DNA of 64,000 nt from Sphingobacterium corticibacterium. Its GTDB lineage: Bacteria; Bacteroidota; Bacteroidia; Sphingobacteriales; Sphingobacteriaceae. The notes below the pieces were generated by a model, which did no database searches, was not told the origin of the DNA, and was given only the letters and a program-made list of their open reading frames with translations. Made by a program: the position numbers and the translations under genes. Below, one piece after another: positions 43,162-52,485 of the stretch. Position 1 is the first letter of the stretch. Each line of letters starts with the position of its first letter. Where the stretch lies: NCBI RefSeq assembly GCF_004208525.1, contig NZ_SGIT01000001.1, positions 248,001-312,000 of the forward strand. The letters are read 5' to 3'.

Positions 43162-45804
43162 TTATAGTTTTATTCCTATACTGAAAACAGCACGTCTCGA
43201 CCATAAGGGATAATATCCGCCGTACATACCATAGGTATAGCCTTTTTCGTTGGCAAGGTTATTTACATTCAGCCTAGTGAACACATTCTTAAATGTATAG
43301 GCAAGTGCTACGTCTATGGTTGTATAATGTGGAGCGAGTTCCACGTCGCGGTTATAGCTTGTCGCATAATTTTTTCCTCGGTAAGAAACGCCTCCACCAA
43401 ATTCAAAGCCTTTAAGCGCTTGTTGTGAAAACTTGTAGTTGGCCCAAAAATTGGTGATGACACGCGGAGCGCCGCCTAACTGATTTCCCGCAGGATAAGC
43501 TGGATCTTCTACGATCGTAGCATCAATATACGAAAACGCAGCATTTACGAACAAGCTGGGAAGGACATAGCCGTTTACATCTAGCTCGATACCTTTACTT
43601 TGGTGATTGGCGCCTACATAGGAGGCCGTGCCGGACTCAGCGCTAAAGTAGGTGTGTGGAAAAGACGGTGCCTCCGTTAACCCCGTAACATAGCCGCTTA
43701 TATTTTTCTTATCGATATGGAAAGCCGCCACGGTTATGCCTAAACGGTCATCCCAGACACTGCTTTTAATGCCCGCCTCATACTGGTCGGCATTGGATGG
43801 CGAAAGTAATTCTCCTGTAAAGCGGTTCTGCCCGTTCATTTCAAAGGAATTCGTGTACGAGGCAAAGGCCGACATCCACCGGAATGGTTTGTAGAGCACG
43901 CCCATGCGTGGATTGAAGATCGTTTGTTTATCCGGCATATATTGTGCTGGCTCGGGGCCGGTAGACCAGGTCGAAGAGCGGTTTACATGGTTGAGACGAA
44001 GGCCGAGGAGTACCTGCAAACGTTCGTCGAACAGGGAGATTTGGTCCTGCGCATAGGCGCCGAAACGCTTCCGCTGTGTGGAAGGGTCGCCAGGTGTTCC
44101 CTGATTGTCGATTATTAATGTGGATTGTCCATAGATGGGATTGTATAGATTGATGGGCTTGTCCAATTTTCCCCATCCCGATAGGGATCGGTCCCTATCA
44201 TCATAAAGATACTCTACACCGACAAGCAAATTATGTTGTGTGGACGCGAGGTTAAACTTACCTAAAAGATCCATTGTCGAACCCCAACCACCATATGCTC
44301 CGGTTTCAGATGAGTAGGTTCGGTCTATATCGCCCGATTCTGTTAAACTGGCAAGCGTGAAGGACATCCAACCGTATTCTCTCGTAGCTTTGGTGTAATA
44401 ACTGACGTTGCGTAGGGTCCAATCGGAGGAAAATTGATAAGACAAGGTGGAGAAAATATTTTCGTCGGTACTGCGGTACATATTGGCTGGTTCTCCTAAG
44501 AATGTTCCGAAAGAGAGCTTAGACAAACCTGTATAGGTGTTATCCGGGGATATGATCCCTGGGTCCATGGTACGATCGTCATGCGCGTACACGCCTTCGA
44601 GGTTCCATGTCAAAGTGGGCAAAATTTTCCAGGTGAACGACGGTGCAAACAAAAAGCTCTTGTTGTTAATTTTCTCCCGGAAGCTGTCCGACTTTTCTAA
44701 GGAAGAATTTAACCGGAACAGTACTGTTTTTTTCTCGTTTAATGGGCCTGATATATCGATGCTGGGGCGCAGCAGACCATATTGTCCCAATTTCATCTCG
44801 AGCCGTTTGTAATTGTAATCCAGTGGTTTCTTGGTCACAAGGTTCATAACCGATCCTGGAGCAATATCACCATACTGTATGGAGGCAGGCCCTTTAAGTA
44901 CGTCAATCTGCTCGATATTATCTCCGTAAACTTGTCCAGCGGCATTGGCGATGGCAACGCCGTTTCGCATAATATTCAAAGCGAAACCACGCCCGGTGAA
45001 GGTGTCATATCCGCCGGCGTAGGAACTGGCATAAGTTACACCACTGACATTGGTAATCGCTTCCCGTATAGACATGACCTGTCTTTGCTGCAACTGCTCC
45101 TGACCGACAATCTGGACCATCATGGGCAGGTTTTCAAGTGGAATGTCGCTTTTTATGACGGATGAGGTTTTACGTTTTTGACCGGTGACAATAACTTCCT
45201 GTAACAGCCGCCCATCGTCCTGAAGTACGAAATCCACGGTAACACCAGATCCCGATGGCACATTGACCTCCCGATGCGCCAGTACCTGCCCGAGAAAACT
45301 CACCTTTATCTGCTGTTCACCTGCACGTATCTTTTGGAAACTGAATTTGCCATCGGCGTCGGTCATCGTCTGTTTGCCACCTTCTATAGCAACTGTCACG
45401 GACTCTACAGCAATACCGTCTTCAGTTAAGATCCGACCATAAACGTGCCCCGAACCGTTATTTGGCTGTAGGCTGATCCGTGTACCATTGACTTCTACGC
45501 GCGGCATCTCACCAGCAAACAATTCCTGTAAAATAGTGGAAAGTGTTTTATGCTGAGCATCTATAGTAACGGTACGGTCTATAGCCAACAGATTGGTACT
45601 ATAGACAAAGGTACATCCGGCGGCAGCCTCTATTTGATGGAGTGCAGTGCTTATTTTAGCATCTTGCACCGTAACGCTTATCCGCTTTTGCAGAATCGAT
45701 GACTGCGCTATGGCTGCTGTGAGGACGAAATTAAAAACCAATAATAAAATTCCTGTTTTCAGCGCATCTGAAAACAATGTAGCTCGAAATGGCAAAAAGT
45801 TCAT
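43162..45804 (-). CDS. TonB-dependent siderophore receptor with STN and CarboxypepD-like domains
   Basis: An 880-residue receptor with signal peptide, STN domain (about 40-112, TALHQIEAAAGCTFVYSTNL) and a carboxypeptidase-like domain (VYGRILTEDGIAVESVTVAI). The plug contains NIEQIDVLKGPASIQYGDIA and PGSVMNLVTKKPLDY. The barrel has FpvA/FhuE-like features (GLRLNHVNRSSTW, GVLYKPFRWMSAFASYTNSF) and ends SRRAVFSIGIKL. With adjacent FecR, sigma, siderophore-interacting and PepSY genes it is a ferric-siderophore transporter and signal receptor. Confidence 0.93.
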   Translation of the reverse strand: MNFLPFRATLFSDALKTGILLLVFNFVLTAAIAQSSILQKRISVTVQDAKISTALHQIEAAAGCTFVYSTNLLAIDRTVTIDAQHKTLSTILQELFAGEMPRVEVNGTRISLQPNNGSGHVYGRILTEDGIAVESVTVAIEGGKQTMTDADGKFSFQKIRAGEQQIKVSFLGQVLAHREVNVPSGSGVTVDFVLQDDGRLLQEVIVTGQKRKTSSVIKSDIPLENLPMMVQIVGQEQLQQRQVMSIREAITNVSGVTYASSYAGGYDTFTGRGFALNIMRNGVAIANAAGQVYGDNIEQIDVLKGPASIQYGDIAPGSVMNLVTKKPLDYNYKRLEMKLGQYGLLRPSIDISGPLNEKKTVLFRLNSSLEKSDSFREKINNKSFLFAPSFTWKILPTLTWNLEGVYAHDDRTMDPGIISPDNTYTGLSKLSFGTFLGEPANMYRSTDENIFSTLSYQFSSDWTLRNVSYYTKATREYGWMSFTLASLTESGDIDRTYSSETGAYGGWGSTMDLLGKFNLASTQHNLLVGVEYLYDDRDRSLSGWGKLDKPINLYNPIYGQSTLIIDNQGTPGDPSTQRKRFGAYAQDQISLFDERLQVLLGLRLNHVNRSSTWSTGPEPAQYMPDKQTIFNPRMGVLYKPFRWMSAFASYTNSFEMNGQNRFTGELLSPSNADQYEAGIKSSVWDDRLGITVAAFHIDKKNISGYVTGLTEAPSFPHTYFSAESGTASYVGANHQSKGIELDVNGYVLPSLFVNAAFSYIDATIVEDPAYPAGNQLGGAPRVITNFWANYKFSQQALKGFEFGGGVSYRGKNYATSYNRDVELAPHYTTIDVALAYTFKNVFTRLNVNNLANEKGYTYGMYGGYYPLWSRRAVFSIGIKL

Positions 45805-45919
45805 ATTTTTGATTAAAGTAATGTAATAAGTGAGTTAACGAAATTCATTGCTTGTCCCGGTATGCAATTTTGGCGATGCGTGTACCGGGTTTATGCTTCT
45901 ATCTATTATCTATTTTTTA

Positions 45920-46894
45920 CTATTTATACAATACAACCTCCTTATCTTTCAATTTATACTGAATATTTAATGCAAAAGCAACCTCATGCAAGACCTCTTT
46001 GAGTGTTGCATCTTTAAAGCTGGCGTTGATGCGATAGGAAGCTAACTGGGGCTGTTCCAGAACGACAGCAACGTCAAACCAATGCGTTATCTTTGATGCA
46101 GCTTCTGACAGCGGTGTGTCGTCAAAAAGGAGTACGCCTCTAGTCCAGGCGGAGATTTTGTGGGCATGAACCGTAGACTGGTGCATCTGCTTTCCGTCGT
46201 ATTCCCCTTGTCTATTGGCGGTCAATAGGAGGGTGTCCGGGCAACCATTCGCTGAAAACTGTACCTTGCCTTCTTCGACAGTAAGGGTATGGTTACCGCT
46301 TTCGTCTGCCAGCAGATTAAACTGGGTTCCTACTACACGTGCGATCGTTTGCGCTGTCTCCACATAAAAGGGTTTCTTTTCATCTTTTGCCACATCAAAG
46401 AAACCTTCGCCTTGTAGAAATACACGACGCTCTGCGTTGTTAAATTGTTTAGGATACCGTAAGACTGAACCGGCATTTAAACGTACTTTAGTTCCATCAG
46501 ACAGTATGATTTCAGCTTGTTTACCCAGCGGAACGATAGTTTCTTGGTTGGCTACTGATTGGTTTTCATCTTGGATGTCTCCAATAGGGTGGTCATATAT
46601 ATACCACCCCGCTATCGTGATAGTACATAGCAGCAATATAGCGGCGGCGTATCGCCCCCAATAGAACGGTCGTGGGGAATAATCTAGTTTGGAAACTATC
46701 GGATCTGTCTCTTTATTTTCCAATTGAATCCTACTCCACAGTTCATTTTTTAAATCATCCTCTTTTTTATGCGGTCTTAATGTATACTGATCGAAAGGGA
46801 TACCTTCCGACATCCATTGCTCTACAGCCCTTTTTTCTGCTATAGTACACTTACCTGTATAATACTTTTCAAGCAAGTGATCATTTACCTCCAT
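45920..46894 (-). CDS. FecR-family anti-sigma factor (iron locus)
   Basis: A 324-residue protein with cytoplasmic N-terminus (MEVNDHLLEKYYTGKCTIAE), transmembrane helix (WGRYAAAILLLCTITIAGWY, about 80-99), FecR domain (NQETIVPLGKQAEIILSDGT, KPFYVETAQTIARVVGTQFN) and DUF4974 end (LLFDDTPLSEAASKITHWFD). It lies between the siderophore receptor gene (STN domain present) and the sigma gene, so all signalling partners are co-located. It should keep the sigma factor inactive until ferric siderophore is bound. Confidence 0.92.
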   Translation of the reverse strand: MEVNDHLLEKYYTGKCTIAEKRAVEQWMSEGIPFDQYTLRPHKKEDDLKNELWSRIQLENKETDPIVSKLDYSPRPFYWGRYAAAILLLCTITIAGWYIYDHPIGDIQDENQSVANQETIVPLGKQAEIILSDGTKVRLNAGSVLRYPKQFNNAERRVFLQGEGFFDVAKDEKKPFYVETAQTIARVVGTQFNLLADESGNHTLTVEEGKVQFSANGCPDTLLLTANRQGEYDGKQMHQSTVHAHKISAWTRGVLLFDDTPLSEAASKITHWFDVAVVLEQPQLASYRINASFKDATLKEVLHEVAFALNIQYKLKDKEVVLYK

Positions 46895-46951
46895 GCTGTC
46901 TTTTTAAGACACTAGTCGGAAATAAAAGGAATTACCCTTAGTCAAAAAAAA

Positions 46952-47509
46952 TTATTTTTCGGTAAGTTGATGCCTCACGTTCTTCTTCAATGTACGGAGG
47001 GCCTTCGTTAAATGGGCTTCAACGGTTTTTTCGGAAAGCGAAAGTTGTTCCGCAATTTCGCCGATGGTAAGACCGCTGTTTCGGCTTAAGGTATAAACTT
47101 GCCGGCAACGGCAGGGAAGTCTATTGACCAATTGTTCGACGAAATGTTCAAGATCGTCGAGTACAACGGTTTCTTCTGTATTGTTCACGGCTTCACAAAA
47201 GGAATGGGATAAGCAAAGCTGCTGTTCTTCTCTTTTAAATCGTTCACGGTAGTAATCGGTAATCTTTATACGCGTAGCACGAAATAGATAATATTCCATA
47301 TCAACTTCTACTTGGAGCTGATGACGGCGTTTCCATATCGAACAAAAAATTTCTTGTACAATATCCATTGCCACTTCATGATCCCGCACGTGATGCTGGC
47401 AAAAAGCAACCAATCTTTTCCAGTATAGATCAAACAATGTCCTAAAGGTACCCTCATCCAAGGAACCACCTGCGTTAAGACTTTTAGTGTTATCATTAAA
47501 TCGTGCCAC
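46952..47509 (-). CDS. ECF sigma factor (FecI-like, iron locus)
   Basis: A 185-residue sigma factor starting at GTG (MARFNDNTKSLNAGG) with no ATG at a better place. Region 2: LFDLYWKRLVAFCQHHVRDH and MDIVQEIFCSIWKRRHQLQV. Region 4: LPCRCRQVYTLSRNSGLTIG and EIAEQLSLSEKTVEAHLTKA. Unlike the other three ECF factors here, its C-terminus is not hydrophobic (KNVRHQLTEK). It controls the adjoining FecR and receptor genes. A TATATTTG -7 box precedes it closely. Confidence 0.92.
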   Translation of the reverse strand: MARFNDNTKSLNAGGSLDEGTFRTLFDLYWKRLVAFCQHHVRDHEVAMDIVQEIFCSIWKRRHQLQVEVDMEYYLFRATRIKITDYYRERFKREEQQLCLSHSFCEAVNNTEETVVLDDLEHFVEQLVNRLPCRCRQVYTLSRNSGLTIGEIAEQLSLSEKTVEAHLTKALRTLKKNVRHQLTEK

Positions 47510-47535
47510 GGAAAAGCGATATATTGAAATTGAAA

Positions 47536-47543
47536 CAAATATA
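47536..47543 (-). promoter_or_regulatory. -7 promoter element of the iron sigma gene
   Basis: TATATTTG on this strand matches TAnnTTTG. TTTA stands 20 bases upstream, a one-mismatch -33. The predicted leader is only about 20 bases before the GTG start. Confidence 0.4.
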
Positions 47544-47593
47544 AGCTTTATGTGGAATAAATCTAAATAAATCCAAGAATACAGGGGTAATTA

Positions 47594-48313
47594 TTACAAG
47601 CCCTTTTTTCCTTCCAACCAATAACCATGATGTTTGATCTTGCCGTTTGTTTTACTTTTGATGACTTTCCGGAAGGCCTGCACCGATTTTACATTTCCGG
47701 TCAAAACGTAATAGGCATCCTGCCAGTTCTCGTGATCAAGAATATGAAGATGCTCCTGTATCCACGCCGTGTCTTGAAATAAGTTGTTCTTGGAATAGAC
47801 GATGCTGTTTTCTAAGCCTAATACAGCAGGTATGTGTTTATTTTCCTCGTCGAGTTCGAATATAAACCGGATAGGCAAATTTTTTTCTTTTACCACCGGA
47901 AGAAAGGAACTTGCCAACGCTAAGGAAGTCTCGTCACCAAAGAAGACGATCTTTTCTGCCGTTTCATCGTTATATTTTTGTTCGGTCCGTGGATGGTTGA
48001 GCTCTATGGTTTCACCGACTTTTAACCGTTGCATATAATCGCTCCCAACGCCTTTCCCATGCAGGTGGGCGATAAGCGTTAACTTGTCTTTTTCCTCGTT
48101 TATCTGTGCAACGGTATATCGTCGTGCGTCGGTATCGCTTACTCTAATGTCGAAGAAAGCACCAACCGGGAAATGCAGGTTTTTAAAATCACCTTCCAAT
48201 CGAAGTTGCTTTACTGATGGCGATAGATACGCTGTTTCACTTATCGTTACGGAAGGGATTTTAGAAATAAATAAATTTAGGGTATCAAAAACCCATTTTG
48301 GAGCACTTGGCAT
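47594..48313 (-). CDS. siderophore-interacting protein (ferric-siderophore reductase, SIP/ViuB type)
   Basis: A 239-residue flavoprotein of the FAD-binding 9/SIP family. The N-terminal beta barrel holds the FAD-binding motif RRYTVAQI and HLHGKGVGSDYMQRLKVGE. The C-terminal NAD(P)H domain has KIVFFGDETSLALASSFLPV, FIFELDEENKHIP and the closing HHGYWLEGKKGL. SIPs release iron from imported ferric siderophores by reduction in the cytoplasm. It is co-directional with the iron sigma gene, which lies 84 bases downstream, and follows the AraC gene by 76 bases. Confidence 0.92.
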   Translation of the reverse strand: MPSAPKWVFDTLNLFISKIPSVTISETAYLSPSVKQLRLEGDFKNLHFPVGAFFDIRVSDTDARRYTVAQINEEKDKLTLIAHLHGKGVGSDYMQRLKVGETIELNHPRTEQKYNDETAEKIVFFGDETSLALASSFLPVVKEKNLPIRFIFELDEENKHIPAVLGLENSIVYSKNNLFQDTAWIQEHLHILDHENWQDAYYVLTGNVKSVQAFRKVIKSKTNGKIKHHGYWLEGKKGL

Positions 48314-48389
48314 AATCTTTCATTTTATTGGTAACAAAGGACGAAAGTTTATACAAAATGGAAAAGGACGGAAAAGTGTAATTATTGGA

Positions 48390-49253
48390 CTATTCGCGGT
48401 TTTTGTTGCGGAAGGTTACGGCGGTCATTCCAGTTGTTTTAGTGAATAGTCGGGAAAAGTAAGGATAATCATCGTAACCTAAAATAGCAGCAATTTCCTT
48501 AACTGCTTTATCGGAATGATAAAGCAAACGCTTTGCTTCCAAAATTACCCGTTGCTGAATGTGGTGGGATACCGACTGACCGGTTACATCTTTCACACAT
48601 TCATTGAGGTAGGAAACAGAAATATGTAAGGCTTCCGCATAATTTGAAGGGCGTTTCTCTGTCAGGAAATCGCGTTCCAATAAGCGAAAAAATTCATTGG
48701 TAATCCGCTCAAACCGCGAAAGCGATTCGGAAGGTCTTACTTGCTTTAGGTACAACGAAATGATCAGTCCTGCCAAGGCATTGCAGCTATCTTGCAAGGA
48801 AGAAAGATAAAGCTTATCGGATTTTCTTTCGTACAGATGCGTACACAGACGAAATGCTTGGCGAACAATGGCAAGTTCTTTATGCCGAATGGACAACGGT
48901 TTTAACGGAGCGATACTTTGTAAAAGTTTGAGATAATCTGGATGGATATTTTCATTGCTGATAATGAGTATATACATGTCGATATTTTCGACTTTCAAAG
49001 CACGGTGCACCTGATTGGGCGATTGATAAAGGATTGTTGGGGTGCTGATTATATACTGTTCAAAATCAATTTCGGTGTGCGTGGTGCCTTTTTCCTGCAA
49101 CACAAAAAAGTGGTAATCGTGCCGATGCGCATGCATTGTTTCGTCATCTGCTAAAAAAGATGCAGCAGATACTTTTGACACTGCAATACCGTTCCCGTAT
49201 TCTTTAGGCAATGTTCTTATGGGGATGTCTTTTTTATTCGATATCGTGCGCAT
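48390..49253 (-). CDS. AraC-family transcriptional regulator (iron locus)
   Basis: A 287-residue regulator. The N-terminal cupin-like sensor has AHRHDYHFFVLQEKGTTHTE and a middle helical region, and the C-terminal AraC double HTH spans about 190-287 (LHISVSYLNECVKDVTGQSV, VKEIAAILGYDDYPYFSRLF, TKTTGMTAVTFRNKN). The histidines in the N-terminal cupin (MHAHRHDYH) may bind a metal or ligand. It is divergent from the sigma gene at 49.5 kb and lies before the SIP gene. Its promoter shares a 28-bp core with that of the orphan histidine kinase at 41.9 kb. Confidence 0.9.
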   Translation of the reverse strand: MRTISNKKDIPIRTLPKEYGNGIAVSKVSAASFLADDETMHAHRHDYHFFVLQEKGTTHTEIDFEQYIISTPTILYQSPNQVHRALKVENIDMYILIISNENIHPDYLKLLQSIAPLKPLSIRHKELAIVRQAFRLCTHLYERKSDKLYLSSLQDSCNALAGLIISLYLKQVRPSESLSRFERITNEFFRLLERDFLTEKRPSNYAEALHISVSYLNECVKDVTGQSVSHHIQQRVILEAKRLLYHSDKAVKEIAAILGYDDYPYFSRLFTKTTGMTAVTFRNKNRE

Positions 49254-49309
49254 GTTGTTTCGTTTCCCTTATTTAATCGTCTCGCTAAATTAGGGCATTA
49301 AGCAATAGC

Positions 49310-49341
49310 TAAACCTACTTAAAAAGTTTTGTTACGCCAAA
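49310..49341 (-). promoter_or_regulatory. promoter of the AraC gene (shared core)
   Basis: TTTG, a 20-base spacer and TAGGTTTA on this strand match the -33/-7 consensus, leaving a leader of about 50 bases. The 28-bp segment 49315-49342 differs at only two positions from the promoter of the kinase gene at 41948-41975. Confidence 0.6.
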
Positions 49342-49478
49342 TTTCTGGTTTACGGGCTTATCGATACTGCTTCTGGGAATTGGTTTGTTGGATCATGATT
49401 GCACCGTCTGGTATCTATATCGGTTTACACCATTATCTGATAATTTATCTTAACTTAGGGTCAGTATTTTGATACCAT

Positions 49479-50045
49479 ATGGAACATATTGATTGTATAA
49501 AAGGGCTGCAACGTGGTTCTTATAACGATTTCAAAAAATTATATGCGTTATACCACGATAACCTTTATGGTTTCGTATTTTCATTAGTCAAATCGCATAG
49601 TATAAGTAAGGAAATTGTGCAAGAGACGTTTATCAAACTCTGGGTCAATAGGGAGAAGATTCGGGCTGATGGTGCTTTCAAATCTTATTTGTTTAAGATT
49701 TCTAAGAATATCATTATTGATCGATTGCGGAAGCAGATCAAGAGCCCGGTATTTGACGATTATATGGATTACTGTGATATTTTGGAAAGTGGCGAGTCAA
49801 ACTCGGATTCGAAGATGGATTTGGATTTGTTTGTTAAACGGCTTGAAAATGCAAAGACAAAGCTGACAGTTCGTCAAAAGGAAATATTCGAACTGAGCAA
49901 AGAGCAAGGTAAATCTGCAAAGGAAATTGCTGAAAATCTAGCTATCAGCGAACAAACCGTATACAATACGCTCTCTGTAGCGCTACAGATATTGAAGAAG
50001 GAAGTCGGTTATACCGGTCTTGCCTTCTTCGTACTGTTTTTTTGA
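49479..50045 (+). CDS. ECF RNA polymerase sigma factor (FecI-like)
   Basis: A 188-residue sigma factor. Region 2: DFKKLYALYHDNLYGFVFSL and SKEIVQETFIKLWVNREKIR. Region 4: LTVRQKEIFELSKEQGKSAK and EIAENLAISEQTVYNTLSVA. It ends in a hydrophobic tail (TGLAFFVLFF). It is convergent with the rhamnosidase gene (10-base gap) and has no FecR gene beside it. The nearest unpaired FecR is at the other end of the pectin locus, 9.2 kb away, so the two are the likely partners. Confidence 0.92.
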   Translation: MEHIDCIKGLQRGSYNDFKKLYALYHDNLYGFVFSLVKSHSISKEIVQETFIKLWVNREKIRADGAFKSYLFKISKNIIIDRLRKQIKSPVFDDYMDYCDILESGESNSDSKMDLDLFVKRLENAKTKLTVRQKEIFELSKEQGKSAKEIAENLAISEQTVYNTLSVALQILKKEVGYTGLAFFVLFF

Positions 50046-50055
50046 ATGCCTGTCG

Positions 50056-52485
50056 TTAATGTGCTATGCTGATCTGCTGTAAACCGGGTTTCAAAATAAA
50101 CTCCTCCCCACGCCATTGCAATATACCTGTTGTTTTCACCGGTAAGTCTATTATGGCTACAGATTCGATATCGTTTACCCGATAGTCCACCACCACATCT
50201 CCAAGCGGATGCGGGATGCTGCCTTTAACTTCGCGAAGATTTCCTAAATGGGGCTGAATACGGATTTTTTTGAAACCGGGAGCATCGCTTTTTATACCTA
50301 ACACGGTGCGGAATACCTCGATATTTGGACTCGAGCCCCAAGCGTGGCAATCGCTTCGGGACGGCTCGGGTTGCTCTGCCCAAGTGGTCAATCCCAGCGA
50401 GAGCTGCGTATGCCATAGATCCATCATGTCTAAATAGTTGTCGCCCAACCCACCTTTGACCAGCGCCATGTGCAGGTAGTATCTGAAATAAATGCTCGCC
50501 TGTGTAATACTTTTATCGGCTAACAATGTTTTCAGGACAACGCCTGCTTTTTCACCATCGGCCACACCTGTTAAAATGGCCAGGATATTGGTGTGTTGGG
50601 AAAAGCGCTCTGCTGAAGGTGTATCCGCAAATAGATTTCGTTTTTCGTTCCAATATTTATCTTTAAGATTTGCGGAAATGCGTGCAGCCAATGCTTCATA
50701 ACGGGAGCCGAGTGCAGGCTCCCCGAGTTCCCTTTCGATCTCGGCAGCTAATTGTAGCCCATACAAAAAATGCAGATCCTGAATCGCAGATTGTCCATCT
50801 TCTGCGCGGGGAGGAATACCCAGTTCGAACCCTGATGTCCAGTCGGTAAAAAACCAATAGGGAATTTTTGACAGACTGCCGTCTTCTGCCAGATGTTGTT
50901 CATAAAAATTTAAGATGGACCGGATAGCGGAAAGTTGACTCGTTATAAACTGGTCGTCACCGCGGTACATCCAGTAGTCATGAACTGTTGCGATCCACCA
51001 TATGGAAAACGAAGGAATGAACTGATGTAGATTGGTGGGGTAACGACTCATCGTAATACCGTCTGAAACAATCGACTGTCGTCCGTTGTCTATGGCATTC
51101 TTAATCAACCGGTCATCGCGCGTGTTGTAGAGCGAAATCATCGCTTGTATCCGCGTATCTCCGAAATATTGCAGCTGTTCGTAATAAGGACAATCTTCAT
51201 AGGTCTCATGTGCGCATAAACGGGCTGTACGCCATCCGGTAGATAAGATGTCCTGAAGTTCCGGTTGTTGCGAACTATGAAAATGAGCAACCTGTTCAAA
51301 TGGATAAGCGGTGAACTGGCCATATGCATCATGTAGTATCAAGGGTTCTTGGTCTGTTTCTATTTCGAAAAGAACATAGCGATAGGTCCGCCACCATAAC
51401 GAAGTAAATAGACGATTTGCACCTCCGTCGGCTAGAATTTCGTCGTAATATCCTAAGAATACTTTTCCTTCGATTTCATTTCGGTTGCCTTTATGCTGGA
51501 ATCGTCCTTGATCATCTTTGCGATCTTCGAACAGTGATTCTGCATATTTAATCTTCATTCTGGCTCCTTTTCCTTTGCTAAATAAAACATTGAAATAAGC
51601 GGTGGTGAGGTGTGTCTGATCAATGAGCAGGGTAATCTTCGAACTAGCAGGAACAGTATAGTTACCTTTCTTTTGTGGAAAGCCTGCCCATTTGCTGATT
51701 CCTTCGGCTTTTCGCAACACGGGTATTCTCAGATTGGTTAATTCCATTTGCGGAATCTGTCTGGGAACCAGTTGCCATCCCGGGTAATCATGTGCACCTT
51801 TTCCGGCACCTACCATGATCTCGACAGCGTTTTTCCACGATGAATCGTCATAATTTCCAGACTCCCACTTCCAGGGATATAACTCACCGTTGACCTGATC
51901 GCCGGGCCCTGCCACGTAATACGTTTGAAGATCGGTTGTGGTCGGCTGATAGCTGGAATTAACATAGCTTTTCCAGGTCGTGTTGGTATTAACTTTCTGT
52001 TCTAGTTCGCCATCTCCTTGAAGGATAAACCCTGTTTTGTAAAAGCTCATTTGTGCTACCGGCAAATGCTCTCCATAGTTCCATACAACGGCAGCGAGCA
52101 CATTTTTGCCTTTTTTGATGTAAGGTGCAATATCCACGGTCTCAAATGGCCAATTGTAGACGTCTGCACGTGCAGGTCCCAGCGAAACCAATTCGCCATT
52201 GATGTACAGCTTATAGCGATTATCAGCGGAAACATGCACCACAAATTTTGAAGGCTTGCTATCCTGGTCGAACACTTTGCGAAAGTGGTAAACACCATAT
52301 CCGTTTGTAGAACCATCGCTTGCCTTAATCCAATGGGCCGGCCAGCGCTGGCCAGACAGGCGGGCATTTATCGCAATTTCTTGAGAACTTGACGACAGGT
52401 AAACGCCTAGAATGAGGTATAGGAAAACGGCCAGCTTAGCTAAACCGAGTTTGGATAGTTTATTTATGTGTAGCGACATGCTCAT
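50056..52485 (-). CDS. alpha-L-rhamnosidase (GH78 family)
   Basis: An 809-residue exported enzyme: signal peptide (about 1-35), N-terminal beta-sandwich domains (VHVSADNRYKLYINGELVSL, GPARADVYNWPFETVDIAPY), then the (alpha/alpha)6 barrel with CAHETYEDCPYYEQLQYFGD, the family catalytic region with Glu in YYEQLQY, and PYWFFTDWTSGFELGIPP. C-terminal beta domain: EVFRTVLGIKSDAPGFKKIR and VDYRVNDIESVAIIDLPV. It should remove terminal L-rhamnose from pectic or other glycans. Its ATG overlaps the stop of the GH28 gene (ATGA). Confidence 0.9.
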   Translation of the reverse strand: MSMSLHINKLSKLGLAKLAVFLYLILGVYLSSSSQEIAINARLSGQRWPAHWIKASDGSTNGYGVYHFRKVFDQDSKPSKFVVHVSADNRYKLYINGELVSLGPARADVYNWPFETVDIAPYIKKGKNVLAAVVWNYGEHLPVAQMSFYKTGFILQGDGELEQKVNTNTTWKSYVNSSYQPTTTDLQTYYVAGPGDQVNGELYPWKWESGNYDDSSWKNAVEIMVGAGKGAHDYPGWQLVPRQIPQMELTNLRIPVLRKAEGISKWAGFPQKKGNYTVPASSKITLLIDQTHLTTAYFNVLFSKGKGARMKIKYAESLFEDRKDDQGRFQHKGNRNEIEGKVFLGYYDEILADGGANRLFTSLWWRTYRYVLFEIETDQEPLILHDAYGQFTAYPFEQVAHFHSSQQPELQDILSTGWRTARLCAHETYEDCPYYEQLQYFGDTRIQAMISLYNTRDDRLIKNAIDNGRQSIVSDGITMSRYPTNLHQFIPSFSIWWIATVHDYWMYRGDDQFITSQLSAIRSILNFYEQHLAEDGSLSKIPYWFFTDWTSGFELGIPPRAEDGQSAIQDLHFLYGLQLAAEIERELGEPALGSRYEALAARISANLKDKYWNEKRNLFADTPSAERFSQHTNILAILTGVADGEKAGVVLKTLLADKSITQASIYFRYYLHMALVKGGLGDNYLDMMDLWHTQLSLGLTTWAEQPEPSRSDCHAWGSSPNIEVFRTVLGIKSDAPGFKKIRIQPHLGNLREVKGSIPHPLGDVVVDYRVNDIESVAIIDLPVKTTGILQWRGEEFILKPGLQQISIAH

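Noticed and set aside
44782..45165. Plus-strand ORF of 127 codons inside the siderophore receptor gene
   Set aside because: Antisense shadow of the receptor plug region.
41948..49342. 28-bp direct repeats flanking the iron locus as attachment or transposition sites
   Set aside because: Each copy aligns with -33/-7 promoter boxes oriented into a regulator gene, which explains it better than an insertion boundary.
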